64,000 bases of DNA, taken from the NCBI RefSeq assembly GCF_043641665.1, contig NC_092203.1, forward strand, positions 4,985,067-5,049,066, written 5' to 3'. The DNA comes from Enoplosus armatus. Lineage: Eukaryota > Chordata > Actinopteri > Centrarchiformes > Enoplosidae. Positions 51,696 through 62,345 of the stretch are shown here, in pieces. The notes under the pieces are model-generated. The model was not told the origin of the DNA, ran no database searches, and saw nothing but the letters and a program-made list of their open reading frames with translations. Numbering within the stretch: position 1 is the stretch's first letter; each line of letters opens with the position of its first letter. The position numbers were made by a program, and so were the translations under genes.

Positions 51696-53366
51696 TTGTT
51701 TGTGCATATCTGTCTGCGTGTGCATGACAGTGCTCATGTGTTTGATAAATGTAAATACCAGACTATGTCTTTGCATTTTCTGCTACGCTGCCTGTTTGCA
51801 GGTTACTTTGCTCGCATGCGGAGCGGCTCCTTCACAACAATGAGAAGTGACAGAAGAGAGAATACCACTCTCGTTTGTGGCCAGGCTTGGCTGGCTCTGT
51901 GAGGCCCGGGAGCTCCCTGGTGACAGAGTCCTTATTTCTGGGAAGATGGGCCCGTAATCGGACTCATATACTTCACACCCCTTCCATGTAATTGGACTCT
52001 GGGTCGCAGATTTAACCAGAGCTGCCAATCACTTCATTGGGAGGTGATATGGAGAAGGAAGTAAAGTGGAGAAATGGAAGGGGTCTCTTTTTGGCTGGAC
52101 TGTGGTGTCTGATAGGTAGCAGGCTTTCAAGTGACCTAGCACAGTCTTTGACGACCAGATGGGAGATTCTTTTTTCAAATGCAGAACTTAGTCGTCAAAC
52201 CCAAATTGAAAATACAGGCTTCTTTTTCCTTTGCTTTTGACTGCAATTGATCATTTTCCCAGTCACACTTGCGGTGGATCGTAACATATCAGAGCACACT
52301 GAAGCCTCAAGCCGTATTCACACTGGCAAATAACAATTAGCTGATACTTATTTTGTAAATATTTGCAGATTTTCGAACATATCATGGCGTGTTCTTCGTG
52401 GCTACAGTCTCAAACAACTATTTTGTTACAAACCTGAATTTGCTGAATTTGAAGGTTTATATTTCATGCAGCTGAAGTTCAGTCACAATATATAATCATA
52501 GGAGGTGTACGCAAAACCAGTTTTTCCTGAATGTGAGCTCTGCTCTTGGTGTGCTGTGCACAATTTCTGATGCCACCCCAGTACAGTGGAGGTAAAACTG
52601 ATTTAGTTTGAGGTTCTGAAGGAACACACCTTGTTAACACTGTTTTCATTGGGAATATTTTTGGTTCAATGTAGGATATTGTTTGTAGAAGGAAATGTTG
52701 CCATTGAGATTTTCAAATGTAATCAATGCTGTGAGTGGCATAAATAGAGTTCCATTTATCTAAATTGTATTGAGTTGTTGTCAGGACTTGTCAGGCAGAT
52801 ATCTCAAAACAGAAAGAAGTTAAAACAGAAGCTAAAATAACCCTTTAACTTTCAGAGTGTTTCGGAGATAGTTGATAAATTCAGGCCCATAAGTCCGGCA
52901 AGGACGTGTAGTTGTGTTAAGCAGCGCTATATGCAATCCTCCACAGACAGGAAGAGCAATATACAGAGAGGAGGATCAATTAGCTTCTTTAATTAGGCTA
53001 ATTTGAGCCAACTTTGTTAGCTCGTTTACCTCTTTGACTGATGAAAAATGAGCAGCAGCACACAGCTATTTGTGTATGCTAATTGCGGTTGTTGTATCAA
53101 TGCAGCGTTGAGTCTCCTTGCACTGCCTGCATGAGATGGATGCCTCTGGAGTCCTACACCGAAGGCGATAGACCATACCTTCTATTCTCCCTGTATATGT
53201 GTATAATCACCATGGACCAGTGATTACACTGCTCTAATTACTGGGGCACATATTTGTTGTTGTTTTTTACAAAATGAGAGGAATCAGCAGCTGTTGCATC
53301 ACACATGTGGCATATTTATTTGAACAAAACTTAGATATTAGAAGCTTTCCAGCTACAGTATAACAT

Positions 53367-53736
53367 AGGCTTGTCACGATGATTACGTCGACTGATCGTA
53401 TGAAACTTGGACATGACCTCGATATTGCCCGTTGTGTTTACGTGCATGTTTGTTGATATAAGAAGGATCCCTACAGAGATGGACCTTTTTACTAAACAGT
53501 AAGAAACACTGTTCAGTCTTCCTGCAACAGTTCAACTCTCACGAGATTTCAGAGCGAGACTATTTAGACACCAAAATATGTAAAAATACTGGCCAGGTTT
53601 GAAAATGGGTGTACTTGCATTATTATACGATTATATTATCATTATATCAGTGGCATGAAATGACAATGATATCGTTTATTGCAATTATTTCTGGGACAAT
53701 ATATCATCCGACAAAAGTAGTTATCATGACAGGCCT
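53367..53736 (+). mobile_element. MITE-like element with imperfect terminal inverted repeats
   Basis: The left end aggcttgtcacgatgat pairs with the reverse complement of the right end (aggcctgtcatgataac), 13 of 17 positions identical. The inner right side (ttgcaattatttctgggaca, atatatcatccgacaaaag) is a signature of an abundant teleost non-autonomous DNA transposon, likely hAT-related. There is no coding sequence. I could not find a clear target duplication. Confidence 0.6.
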
Positions 53737-54019
53737 GGTATTAGGCATTACAGGTATTATAATTTTTAATATTAGGCTGAAACACAAAGTGCTCTAATGA
53801 CAAAGACAAGTGAATGTGTGGGCCTCCGTGCACGCTAACTATGCACAATATAAATCTCTGCTGCCATAGCTATACACATACATACACAGGAAAAAAACAA
53901 GTGCCGCCTGGGGAAGCTTCAGCACGTGAGCACAGCGTAAATTATCTGCCCAGATTGCTTTTCTGGAGTTAATCATCTCCTTTTATGTTATTCATTTGTC
54001 AGTGGTTATTGTTTGTCAA

Positions 54020-54260
54020 AGTAATGCAGTCGCCGCACGATATGAAGTGGAATGTAAATTTTGTTTGGGCAACTCATCGTTCGGCACAAAAAGAGGGTGG
54101 CCGCGCTGCAGGATTTACATTTACAATTACAGTCATGATACAATCATCTCTCATCATAATTCCTCTGCCCGGGATGTCAGCTCCGATAGAGAACAGGCTT
54201 TACACACTGCATACCAAACAGCTGCTTGGCAGGCCTGGCACCATGTTTCAGGCCCAGTGA
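54020..54260. promoter_or_regulatory. Candidate intronic regulatory island
   Basis: Repeat-free, of mixed composition, with words such as gcaggatttacatttacaat, tacagtcatgatac, aacagctgctt (E-box) and tggcaggcctggcaccatg. It is bounded on the right by the CT microsatellite. The open frame through it has no protein-like features I recognise. Confidence 0.2.
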
Positions 54261-54276
54261 TTTATACCATGCAAAG

Positions 54277-54277
<1 letters not shown>

Positions 54278-54312
<35 letters not shown>
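54278..54312 (+). repeat. (CT)n microsatellite
   Basis: About 17 CT units. The long frame across it encodes only a Leu-Ser run and is not a gene. Confidence 0.9.
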
Positions 54313-54315
<3 letters not shown>

Positions 54316-57215
54316 CAGCGTCTGTGTACCTCTAATTCTTAATGTCTGTCTCTTTCAGTGTCTCTGCCCCTGTAATTCGTGCTGCTGCTTGTCTCTCCTC
54401 GTCTCGCAAAGCACAAAACGCATGCGTTTGACCGGGGCCAGTTCTTCACTCTCTGTTGTAGAAGCCATCATTTAATGTCGCCGTGGATCAGCGTGCTGAG
54501 GCGAACTCGCCAAGGAGCCATAATGTCATTTGTTAAGAGTCAGCCAGTGTGATTGCTTATGTTGTCAGGCTCTGGTATGTCATCTTGTCTTGCCTTTCAC
54601 TCGTTTGTGTCCGGGAAGAAAGAACCTGAATAAGTTGAGCCAGCGGTGTCCTGCAGGATGTCAGAGGCTCGTGTAGTGCAAGTTATTTTCTTGTAGGATG
54701 AACAAAAAAGTCTGGATTTGTGCAAACAAGTCACACACATAAGCACACACATACACTCGATGGAACCTCACTAAAGTGTCAAGCACTCAAATCATCACGA
54801 ATCAAATCATGTAATCATCTCATACTACTACCAAAAAAAGCACATACACTTTACGTACATTATACATAAACAATTTTCCAAAGCGCCCTGTCGATTACAG
54901 ATGGCTATAGTGTTAAAATCAACATACAGAAACTTGCTTTGTAATCCATCATAGTGAACAACAAGTCCCTGTTACATTATTGTTTTGTGTGTTGTGTTGT
55001 TCTGGTGTGGTGCATTCATGTGCCACTGGGAATCTTCTCTCAGTGTATGTCATTGGAAAATCAAACCTGGGAGAGTAAACAAAAATAAGCACAAATGTCA
55101 TGAAAATGATCATGTTAGTTTAGTAGCTTCCTGCATAAAAAAGGTTTGCTGTTTGGCAGCAGGCTCTCAAGTCTTTGACGTCTTAGCTTACAAAATATGA
55201 ATGTTCCCTATGAATATGTAAAGAGAACTAAAAAATGTAAAATATCATCAGTTACTGGCTTGTAGCTGCAGGTTTAATCATTGCTACACTGCCAGTATTA
55301 CTCCAAGTTGAAGTGTCCTTGAATAAAACTCCAAATCCTTGAATTATTATATTAATATTAGCATTTCTTTAACTGACTTTTTAAATATTCCTTCTATGCC
55401 ACATCATTCCACATCTACTTTGGTGTCAGTTTTTTTTCTTTTTTCTTCTTCTTTCTTTTGGTAAATCCTGAAAAAGTTGACATTTTGAAGGTAAAAAGAT
55501 TTAATCCAACAGCAGCCCTTCACCTGGGTTGGCAGATGTTGTGACCCTCCAGTGAAGTGTTGAGTCTGCCTCAGGGTAGAAAAACGGCAAACTTTAAACA
55601 GACGTTTTACAGAGTGTCTCTCAGTCACCTTATCTAAAGCTGCGGGGCTTTAAAGGATCCAATATTATGAGTTCTCTTTAATTATACCAGAGATATTTTT
55701 CAATATGTTCATCAGAAATAATTTCAGCTGTGATATAGAGAACGCCAAAGGACATTTTCAAAACCTGCCGCAGTGTTTCAGTATTCATGATTCACCAGCA
55801 GACTCTTGGGTAAATAACAAACATGTTTGCGGGTGAATTCATGGAAAAAATGGCAGGTAATGAATTGTCGCGTTGCTTTTCAGGTGATGCATTTCTCTTT
55901 ATAGACTCAATTATCGTCATCATAAAAGCAGCTATGCAGGCTGGCACAGTGAGTAAAAATACACCGTTCAGTTTAAGTGTGATGTGGAAAGAGTGGGAAG
56001 AGCCTCCGTGTGAACACTCGGCGCATACAGAACGGACATATAAACCTCTGTGGATCTCCCCCGTGTCTTCCATTATTTTTATTCACCAGCCATCACTCGG
56101 GTTTAGTGAGAGGCCACACGCAGCACGGCGCTTGTTAAATCAGAGAAATTTGACAGTTTCATCTTTGATATCTTCTTCTGGACTTTCCTGCTGATTTGCA
56201 CTTTTCAACTTCGACCAGGGAATTGTTGGGGGTTCGTCTTTAAAAAAAAAATACCACATGAATAACTAGGAAAATACTCTACCTCAGCAGTGATAATGTA
56301 AAACAGTCACAAAAACATCTCCTGGATTATGAAGTCACTAACACCACACATCACATCCTGTAAGGCTCTGGAACACAAAGTGATCTAACGCTTAGTGGGT
56401 GCAGCACATGTAGCTTTATTCCTTTGAGAGTCTCATATGTCAGTCATGATCCCTGATATAGTCGGCTTATACATTCATCATAATGTTCCCATATCTCACT
56501 GTTTTGTTGAACAGCTGACGAGTGCTTTTATTTCACCTCTGATAACACAAATTCTTAGTAATCAGTTCTCCGTTCAAGACTTTCACAATGATTTTATGCT
56601 CGAAATTGTGTGTACAAGCGGACTGAGTGTTTGAAGTGCACTCGCAGCCAATTTTTCTTTGTCAGTATTCAAGTGTTGCCTTGCCCTGTTGATCTTATCA
56701 GGGAAGCGAGAGCACAAATCCGGCGAAAGCAGCTTTATTTTAATGTCACAGGTATTAGATTTGCTGAAGAGCGAATATTGAAATGGGCTTGAACTTGGCA
56801 CGTTATCTGACGTCAGCTCTGCACGAAACTAGAAAAAAACGTAGGGAACGTAGCATTGAGAGCAGTCTGAAGCCTGAGCTTTTTGCTCACAGGGATTACT
56901 TTTACATACGTTTACCTCATTATTTGCAACTTTGGCAACATTTAATATGAATATCCGACATTGTAACATTATATATATATGACAGAAAATAAGGAAAAGC
57001 ATAATAGGTCCCCTTTCAGAACTCATTCTCCAAAGAGTACTTGCATTACAATCTCACTTGTATTTATTTAATGTTTTTATTTAATGTCACTCCACACATG
57101 CTGTGCAACTTCAGGTTGCTGCTTAACTGGACAAATAGTGGATCTGTCTGTGCAGATACAGATACAGCTATAATTGAATGTAATTGTCAATTGAACACTC
57201 ATGAAGCACAAATTT

Positions 57216-57258
57216 GATTATAGATTATTTTGATTATAGATTATTTTGATTATAGATT
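57216..57258 (+). repeat. 16-bp tandem repeat, 2.7 copies
   Basis: The unit gattatagattatttt is present twice without change (57216-57231, 57232-57247), then a partial third copy. It lies about 130 bases before the TATA-like box of the coiled-coil gene. Any role in expression is unknown. Confidence 0.85.
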
Positions 57259-57329
57259 TCAGAGCAAACGGAACTGTGCAACAGTTGGTTACGTTTGAAA
57301 ATAAATAATCATATGGATTCTAATTCTAA

Positions 57330-57339
57330 AGAACATTCC
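57330..57339 (+). promoter_or_regulatory. Candidate heat-shock-type element upstream of the coiled-coil gene
   Basis: The sequence aGAAcaTTCc gives two inverted nGAAn units with correct spacing, 46 bases before the TATA-like box. A third TTC lies nearby at non-ideal spacing. Two units alone are a weak match and may be chance. Confidence 0.2.
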
Positions 57340-57384
57340 ACGGGCAATGATGGAGATCAATGACGAATCCGTAATGTTGAGACG

Positions 57385-57392
57385 ATATAAGG
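57385..57392 (+). promoter_or_regulatory. Candidate TATA box of the intronless coiled-coil gene
   Basis: The bases atataagg lie about 105 bases before the ATG. An initiator-like ttcagtcagt follows at 57411-57420, about 25-30 bases downstream, which is the normal TATA-to-start spacing. The leader from there to the ATG contains no ATG. A processed retrocopy would not normally carry such a promoter, so this argues for a genuine or recently genuine gene. Motif-level evidence only. Confidence 0.4.
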
Positions 57393-57496
57393 GGTGCACC
57401 GCTCAGTTTGTTCAGTCAGTAGTTTCACTGCCACGTTGGATACAATCCTAAACCAGAGAGCACGAAAACCAGAGAAGAGACGAAATATAGAGAGAA

Positions 57497-58285
57497 ATGG
57501 AAGCCACAACAAGCAACTCCAAAGACGGCTGTCGGGTCGAGTCTTCTGTCCAGAGGGACGAACTGAGCAAGCTGAGGAGAGAAAATGCTCATTTAAGAGA
57601 TCAGCTGAGAGACTCTCAATTCAAGCAGCACATGTCTCATTGTAAACACATAGCTGCAGAGAGGAAGATCCAAGATTTGAAGACCCAGCTGGAGGAGGCA
57701 CGCCAAGACTTGGTCAACGCTGACAATAAAGTTGCCAGTCCTAATATCAAGATGGACATGGCCAAGCAGAAGCTGGAGCAGCAAAGCTCAAATGTGAGCA
57801 TGGTTTCTGCTGCCAGTCAGTGCAATACTTCTTCACAAACTCATGAGAGGGACATCTCTGAGCTGACTCAGGCTCATGAAGAGGACAAACACGTTCTTCT
57901 GCTTGAGATCCAGCAGCTAAAAGACCTACTGAGGGTGAAGGAGCAAGCTCAGGAGGAGGTAGAAAAGACACAGGCCTCCTACGTGACTCAGCTGGCGCAC
58001 CAGAAAAAGGTGAACTCCGAAGTTGCAGCTGCCCAGAAGAGAGCAGAGGAGCAGCTGCAGAGTTACCTGAAACAGTGGCAGGAAGAGAGAGCCTCCCTCC
58101 AGAAAGCCACCGAAAGGCTCCAGCAAATGCTGAAGGAGAAGTAGCGAGAGTGGTCAGAGAGGGAGCGCGACATGGCCTCAAGGATGGACGACCTGGAGCG
58201 CAGACTGACGGAGATGTTGGCCAAAAAGTCCAAGAAGAAGAAAGGCTGGCTGGCCAGGCTCTTCACACGCTCCGGGTCCAAATGA
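57497..58285 (+). CDS. Intronless coiled-coil protein with an in-frame TAG at codon 216 (nonsense allele, pseudogene or readthrough)
   Basis: Seen: the ATG at 57497 has G at -3 and +4, with an in-frame TAG at 57488 just upstream, so it is the natural start. The frame encodes 215 residues to TAG at 58142-58144, then 46 further sense codons to TGA at 58283-58285. Residues 20-95 and 117-215 are rich in Glu, Gln, Lys, Arg and Leu with heptad-like spacing (L24, L33, L37; L61, L65, L72; L141, L145; L201, L208, L212), giving two predicted coiled coils around a Ser-rich linker at 97-116. The part beyond TAG continues the coil (SRMDDLERRLTEML) and ends in a Lys-rich stretch followed by GWLARLFTRSGSK. 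No signal peptide or transmembrane segment is visible. Inferred: CAG to TAG (Gln to stop) is the simplest origin. I do not recognise the family; a scaffold or membrane-associated role would be a guess. It is on the same strand as the il1rapl exon and probably lies inside its intron. Confidence 0.6.
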
Positions 58286-58490
58286 ACACCACCACCTCTT
58301 CAGTGGAGAGGGATCTCACCGGTTATATGGGAGGTCTTTCCACTGTCTTGTTCATGTTGAGGTAATGTTTGAGGGGTCCCTTCATGCAGGAAAGGTGTGT
58401 TGACACATTTTATTTTAAGGGTATGTTGCAGTCTCACTTCTTCTGGTGATTTTTATTATTTTCTAATATTGTAAAGTAGCTACATATTTC

Positions 58491-58523
58491 ATATTTATTT
58501 ATATTTATATATTTTAAGTAAAA
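58491..58523 (+). promoter_or_regulatory. AU-rich 3' UTR segment and variant poly(A) signal
   Basis: About 205 bases after the final TGA there is a cluster of overlapping ATTTA pentamers (atttatttatatttata). AGTAAA, a known weak variant of AATAAA, follows at about 58517. A GT-rich stretch (gagtgtgtgag) lies about 20 bases further on. That order fits an mRNA 3' end, and AU-rich elements often confer short mRNA half-life. Inference from motif order only. Confidence 0.35.
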
Positions 58524-60126
58524 CTTATTATTGGTACTTTGAGTGTGTGAGTTTTTACTTCACTACTTACTACATTTCAGATGGAAATATTTGCATTTTG
58601 TAAACTCATTCAACTGATTGCTTGCATGAAAAAGCAGTATTCTGTAGGTGCAGGTCTAAATCCTTCCGAAGAGAAGGCGTAACACCTAAATGGACACTGA
58701 ACTGAGAAATATGTGAAAATATTTGTGCACGCAGCCCATTTCATCCCATACTCAGTCTAATGAACGTGTCACAAGCAATTTTAACGCATTCATCTACAAG
58801 ACTGACATTTTTTTTAACTTCAACCAAGATTTGTTTTCTGTTTTCTGTCAGGGTGACACTGCCTCAAAAACAAATCAATACGTGTGTTTGATTGTGCAAT
58901 TCCCACAGCATTCATATATTTCAAACAATAATGTGACTCCATTTGAAATATCTATTCGATCACCTACAGTATCTACGTATCTACCCATCAGCCTTTTCAC
59001 CTATTCATATATCAATCTATCCATGCAGTGATGAACTGCACTACAGTACGTAGCCATAGCTTTGCATCCGTTGTGCTTGTGGTGCAGAACTGGGTTGGGG
59101 AAAATTAGTTTTTTTTTTCCTCCAGACCGGATGCTAGTCCAGCACTCACTTTTTTCTTTTTTTTTTGAAAAGCCTTCACTTTCTCCAGTCACACTTCTGC
59201 TGAATCCCGCATGCTGTCTGACAAGAGTTTTATGCTAATGCAAGCAGTTTGGGGTGGGGGGAGGGGGTGTGAAGGGCGATGACAAGGGACCAGGATTCAT
59301 CCAACAGACATCTTGTACTGGTAGCATGTAGAACAGAGCTCTTCGCCTCATTTGAGGTTTAAGCTATTTCTTTTTATGTCCAAAACGCTCCTCTTAAGGC
59401 CTAATTATACATGAGCTGCCAGAAAGTAACAATGTAAAGTACAAGGGTTGGAGAGATTGTAAGGAATGTACTCCCTGTCTTTCTCCATATTTCAGTGAAA
59501 TTTACATAGATTAAGGAATAAAGAAAGAGTAATTACCATAAATACCAATTAACATAACCTATTAGTCAAGTCAGGTTACATTTTATTTAAACAGGACTTT
59601 TGTGAAAATCTAACCTTCCCTTTGGGGCCAAAATGGACAAAGGCAAAGAAAGAAGAAGACATAAAATGGATTACATTTAGATAACACATTATACCTTGAT
59701 ACCTTATGAACAAACATGCATATATAAAACAAAGATCTGTCTGATCTGTTGTGTTTTTGGTCTTGCGCTCCTTGGATGCCAGAGACAGAGCTCAGCTTGG
59801 AGAAAACCACACACACAAGAAAAAGTAATTAATTTCTTGCCCTAGTTCTTGTCCAAACCCACACTGTCATGAGGCCCGAAGGTTTGGACACGGTTTAGCG
59901 GGTAAATTATCTTAGCAATTTTGTGCAAATATCAAGGGGGTGTCATGAGGAAATGTTCCTGTGTAAACAAGGCATTTGTATCAGCGATCCCGTGAGTGAT
60001 TCACCGGCCCCTATTGTTAAGCTCAATTAATCCTTTTACCTAGTGTTGTAGCTGCAGGACTGCTGTCCCTCCCTTCAAGTCATTTTCAAAAGAAATTACA
60101 CAAGGCTTTCTGGGTTTTCCCCATGT

Positions 60127-60145
60127 GGGGGGGGGGGGGGGGGGG
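60127..60145 (+). repeat. Homopolymer of 19 G
   Basis: A perfect G run next to a GC-richer island. It can form a G-quadruplex and is a likely site of length variation and sequencing error. Confidence 0.85.
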
Positions 60146-60149
60146 TCAC

Positions 60150-60440
60150 CAGAGTCCAGCTTCGAGAGACCTCAGCGGATCACAAGGCCGAGTTCATTAA
60201 ACGGGAGCAAACTCGAGGGAGAGAGCGCGTAAAAGTACACCCAGCGACAGTGTGAAAGGAGAGCCATCAGGTGACCCAATCTCTGCCCAGCAGCTGGCCA
60301 CTCGCTCCCCGGCCAATTAGCCCAGACAGCTGAGATGCTTTCACTCGCCGTGATAAGGCCCTGCCTCTTGCTCATCGGCCCCCTTTAATCAGCCTCTTCC
60401 TGAGCATCAGTCTTCAGATTAAGGCTCTATCAGTGCCGCG
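60150..60440. promoter_or_regulatory. Candidate GC-richer regulatory island
   Basis: About 290 bases clearly richer in G and C than their surroundings, with ccggccaattagcc, gacagctgagatgc (E-box), cgccgtgataaggccc (GATA-like) and ccctttaatcag. It is repeat-free and lies next to the 19-G run. Confidence 0.25.
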
Positions 60441-60624
60441 CAGAGGAAGGGCCTGTTCACTCACAGCGGTCCCGCCTCTTAACAGGAGAGGCAGCGGTGT
60501 GTGAGCGAGGGTGTGTGGGTCGACAGAGATAAGATGCACCGAGTGTCGGTGAAAGGGGGGATGAAGCAAAGGGAGGGAGTGGAGGCGAGGAAGACGAACA
60601 ATCAAACGTGGTCAGTGAGTCGCA

Positions 60625-60632
60625 GGTGTGTG

Positions 60633-60678
<46 letters not shown>

Positions 60679-60683
60679 TGCGT
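60625..60683 (+). repeat. (GT)n microsatellite, interrupted
   Basis: A long GT array with a single gc and a single gg interruption. On the other strand it gives His/Thr-rich false frames. Confidence 0.9.
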
Positions 60684-62301
60684 GCACAATGCAGATGACC
60701 ATCCTGTCTTTTCATTGTAAATCAAAAACATCGACAGTAATACTGCATTCATTTTCCTGCCTGAGTAATGCAAAGAGACAGGAAATTGTATTTCCTGAGG
60801 TCTGCCACTGACCATCTGTGATCAGGTATGAAAACACAATACATAATGTCCTGAACATGCACCCTCCAAGTTATCCAACTGCACTTGATAAAAAAAAGAG
60901 AATATATCTGAGGCCCTGCCACATTCAAAGGAGATTTGTGAAGGTACATCACGTTTAATCCCAGCATAGATTTGGTTGCCCTCCGAACAGTGGATATCCA
61001 GAAAGATATCTGTGTAATTCCTTTCCGACTGCGAGTCTATTTCCCTCGCTTCAGTTCCCTTCGTTCAGCAGGCCTCTTACAAGAGCTCTTCACGGAGAGA
61101 GGGAGGGGACGGGAGAGTTGTTTCAGGTCCTACGTGCTTTTGATATACCCTCTTGTTACAAACAGAGGGAATATGGACCATTGCCTTTTGAAAAAGCCTC
61201 TCTCTGCTGTCCCCTCAGTAATGTTCCCATCATTGAGCCATTACACCAACGTGCTGCTCACCAGCGCCTGTTTCAACAGACTGACTGAGCACTTAGGCCA
61301 CTCGGGGTAGCATGAGAAAGGCAGGGTTTCTGTGCTACCTGCAGAGACTCGTGTTCTTGTGTTTCATAGGATGTCAACCCGATCCATCTGTGCCCTTTGG
61401 TAACACAGAATTGCAAGTCACCGGGCCTCCTGCTGGGATGTTAAAAGTATTTGACAAAGAATGGTTAAGGGAAAGCTGTTAAACATTTGCCTTTGTTCGG
61501 CGAGTGAAACTTGGAGTTGGTGGAGGTTGTAGGTGAAACATACTTTCCATTTCAAATTAGAGATTTGCATTCGTCCTTCCTTTTGACAGTGTGATTTGGT
61601 TCAGTTTTCTGTGACTTTTCCCACATCAGACTTCAATGTCACATTTTCATTATGCGGCAGCTGAGCACTGCCGGTTGGTTTAGTGGAACTGATTGTTTTT
61701 TGATGACAGTTGAGAAGGTGACTTACATATTTAGTTGATGCTTAACATTGGTGGTGAGGGCACTGAAATGTGTTGGAGTGAGGGTGCAAAATAGTAATGC
61801 AGGCACCTAAGAGCACCCTAACCTTTGAATGATCATGGACAGTCTTGCCTCTGGTTATGTGTAAAATGTCTGCTTGCAGTTTTAATACTTTCCCATCTGA
61901 TGCAGAGTGTTTTAGCTTTAGGCTGCTGCTCTTTGTGCTTGTTAGGAAAAGGCCTTATTTTGGAGGAAATGAGCATAAGTAACAAAGATTTGCATAGACA
62001 ATGACACAAGGTTAATATGTGGCGTTTAAACAGCAGCAGGAGCTGTCACAATGCTAAAAGTTAGTCTGTGCCTGCAGATAAAGTCAACAGTCTTCAGAAC
62101 TAAAGTGCCATTCAGAGCTGTGAGCTCAGAATATATGAGATGATCAAGCTGAATTTGTGTAGAATTTGCCTTCCCAGCCTAGTTTCATGTAGCGACACCC
62201 CCTGGGACTGGACCCAGGCTCATAGAAAAGAACAGCAGCTCGGCCGAGTGGTTATCCATCACGCTTCAGTCTATCTCCAGAGGGGGGAACCGGTCAAAGA
62301 A

Positions 62302-62336
<35 letters not shown>

Positions 62337-62345
62337 CACACACAC
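62302..62345 (+). repeat. (AC)n microsatellite with one gc interruption
   Basis: About 22 AC units broken once by cgca. Confidence 0.9.

Larger units (their letters stand above)
43626..53366. other. Presumed intron, no gene seen
   Basis: Mostly AT-rich DNA with the T17 run, TA and TG microsatellites. Short frames at 45748-45945 (+) and 46510-46797 (-) are not assignable to any family. Confidence 0.5.
53737..57329. other. Presumed intron up to the coiled-coil gene promoter region
   Basis: Contains a candidate regulatory island and the CT microsatellite. The frame at 55823-56194 (+, 123 codons) has no recognisable domain and is probably chance. Confidence 0.5.

Noticed and set aside
53996..54475. 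159-codon + frame, one of the longest
   Set aside because: It runs through the CT microsatellite (Leu-Ser repeat), and the rest has no domain character.
55823..56194. 123-codon + frame
   Set aside because: No domain, no strong start context, AT-rich flanks; probably chance.
57394..57645. Frame overlapping the start of the coiled-coil ORF
   Set aside because: It begins at a GTG, not ATG, and is an out-of-frame shadow of the coiled-coil coding sequence.
62190..62290. tRNA-like words (ggccgagtggtta) suggesting another SINE head
   Set aside because: No B box, tail or target duplication nearby.
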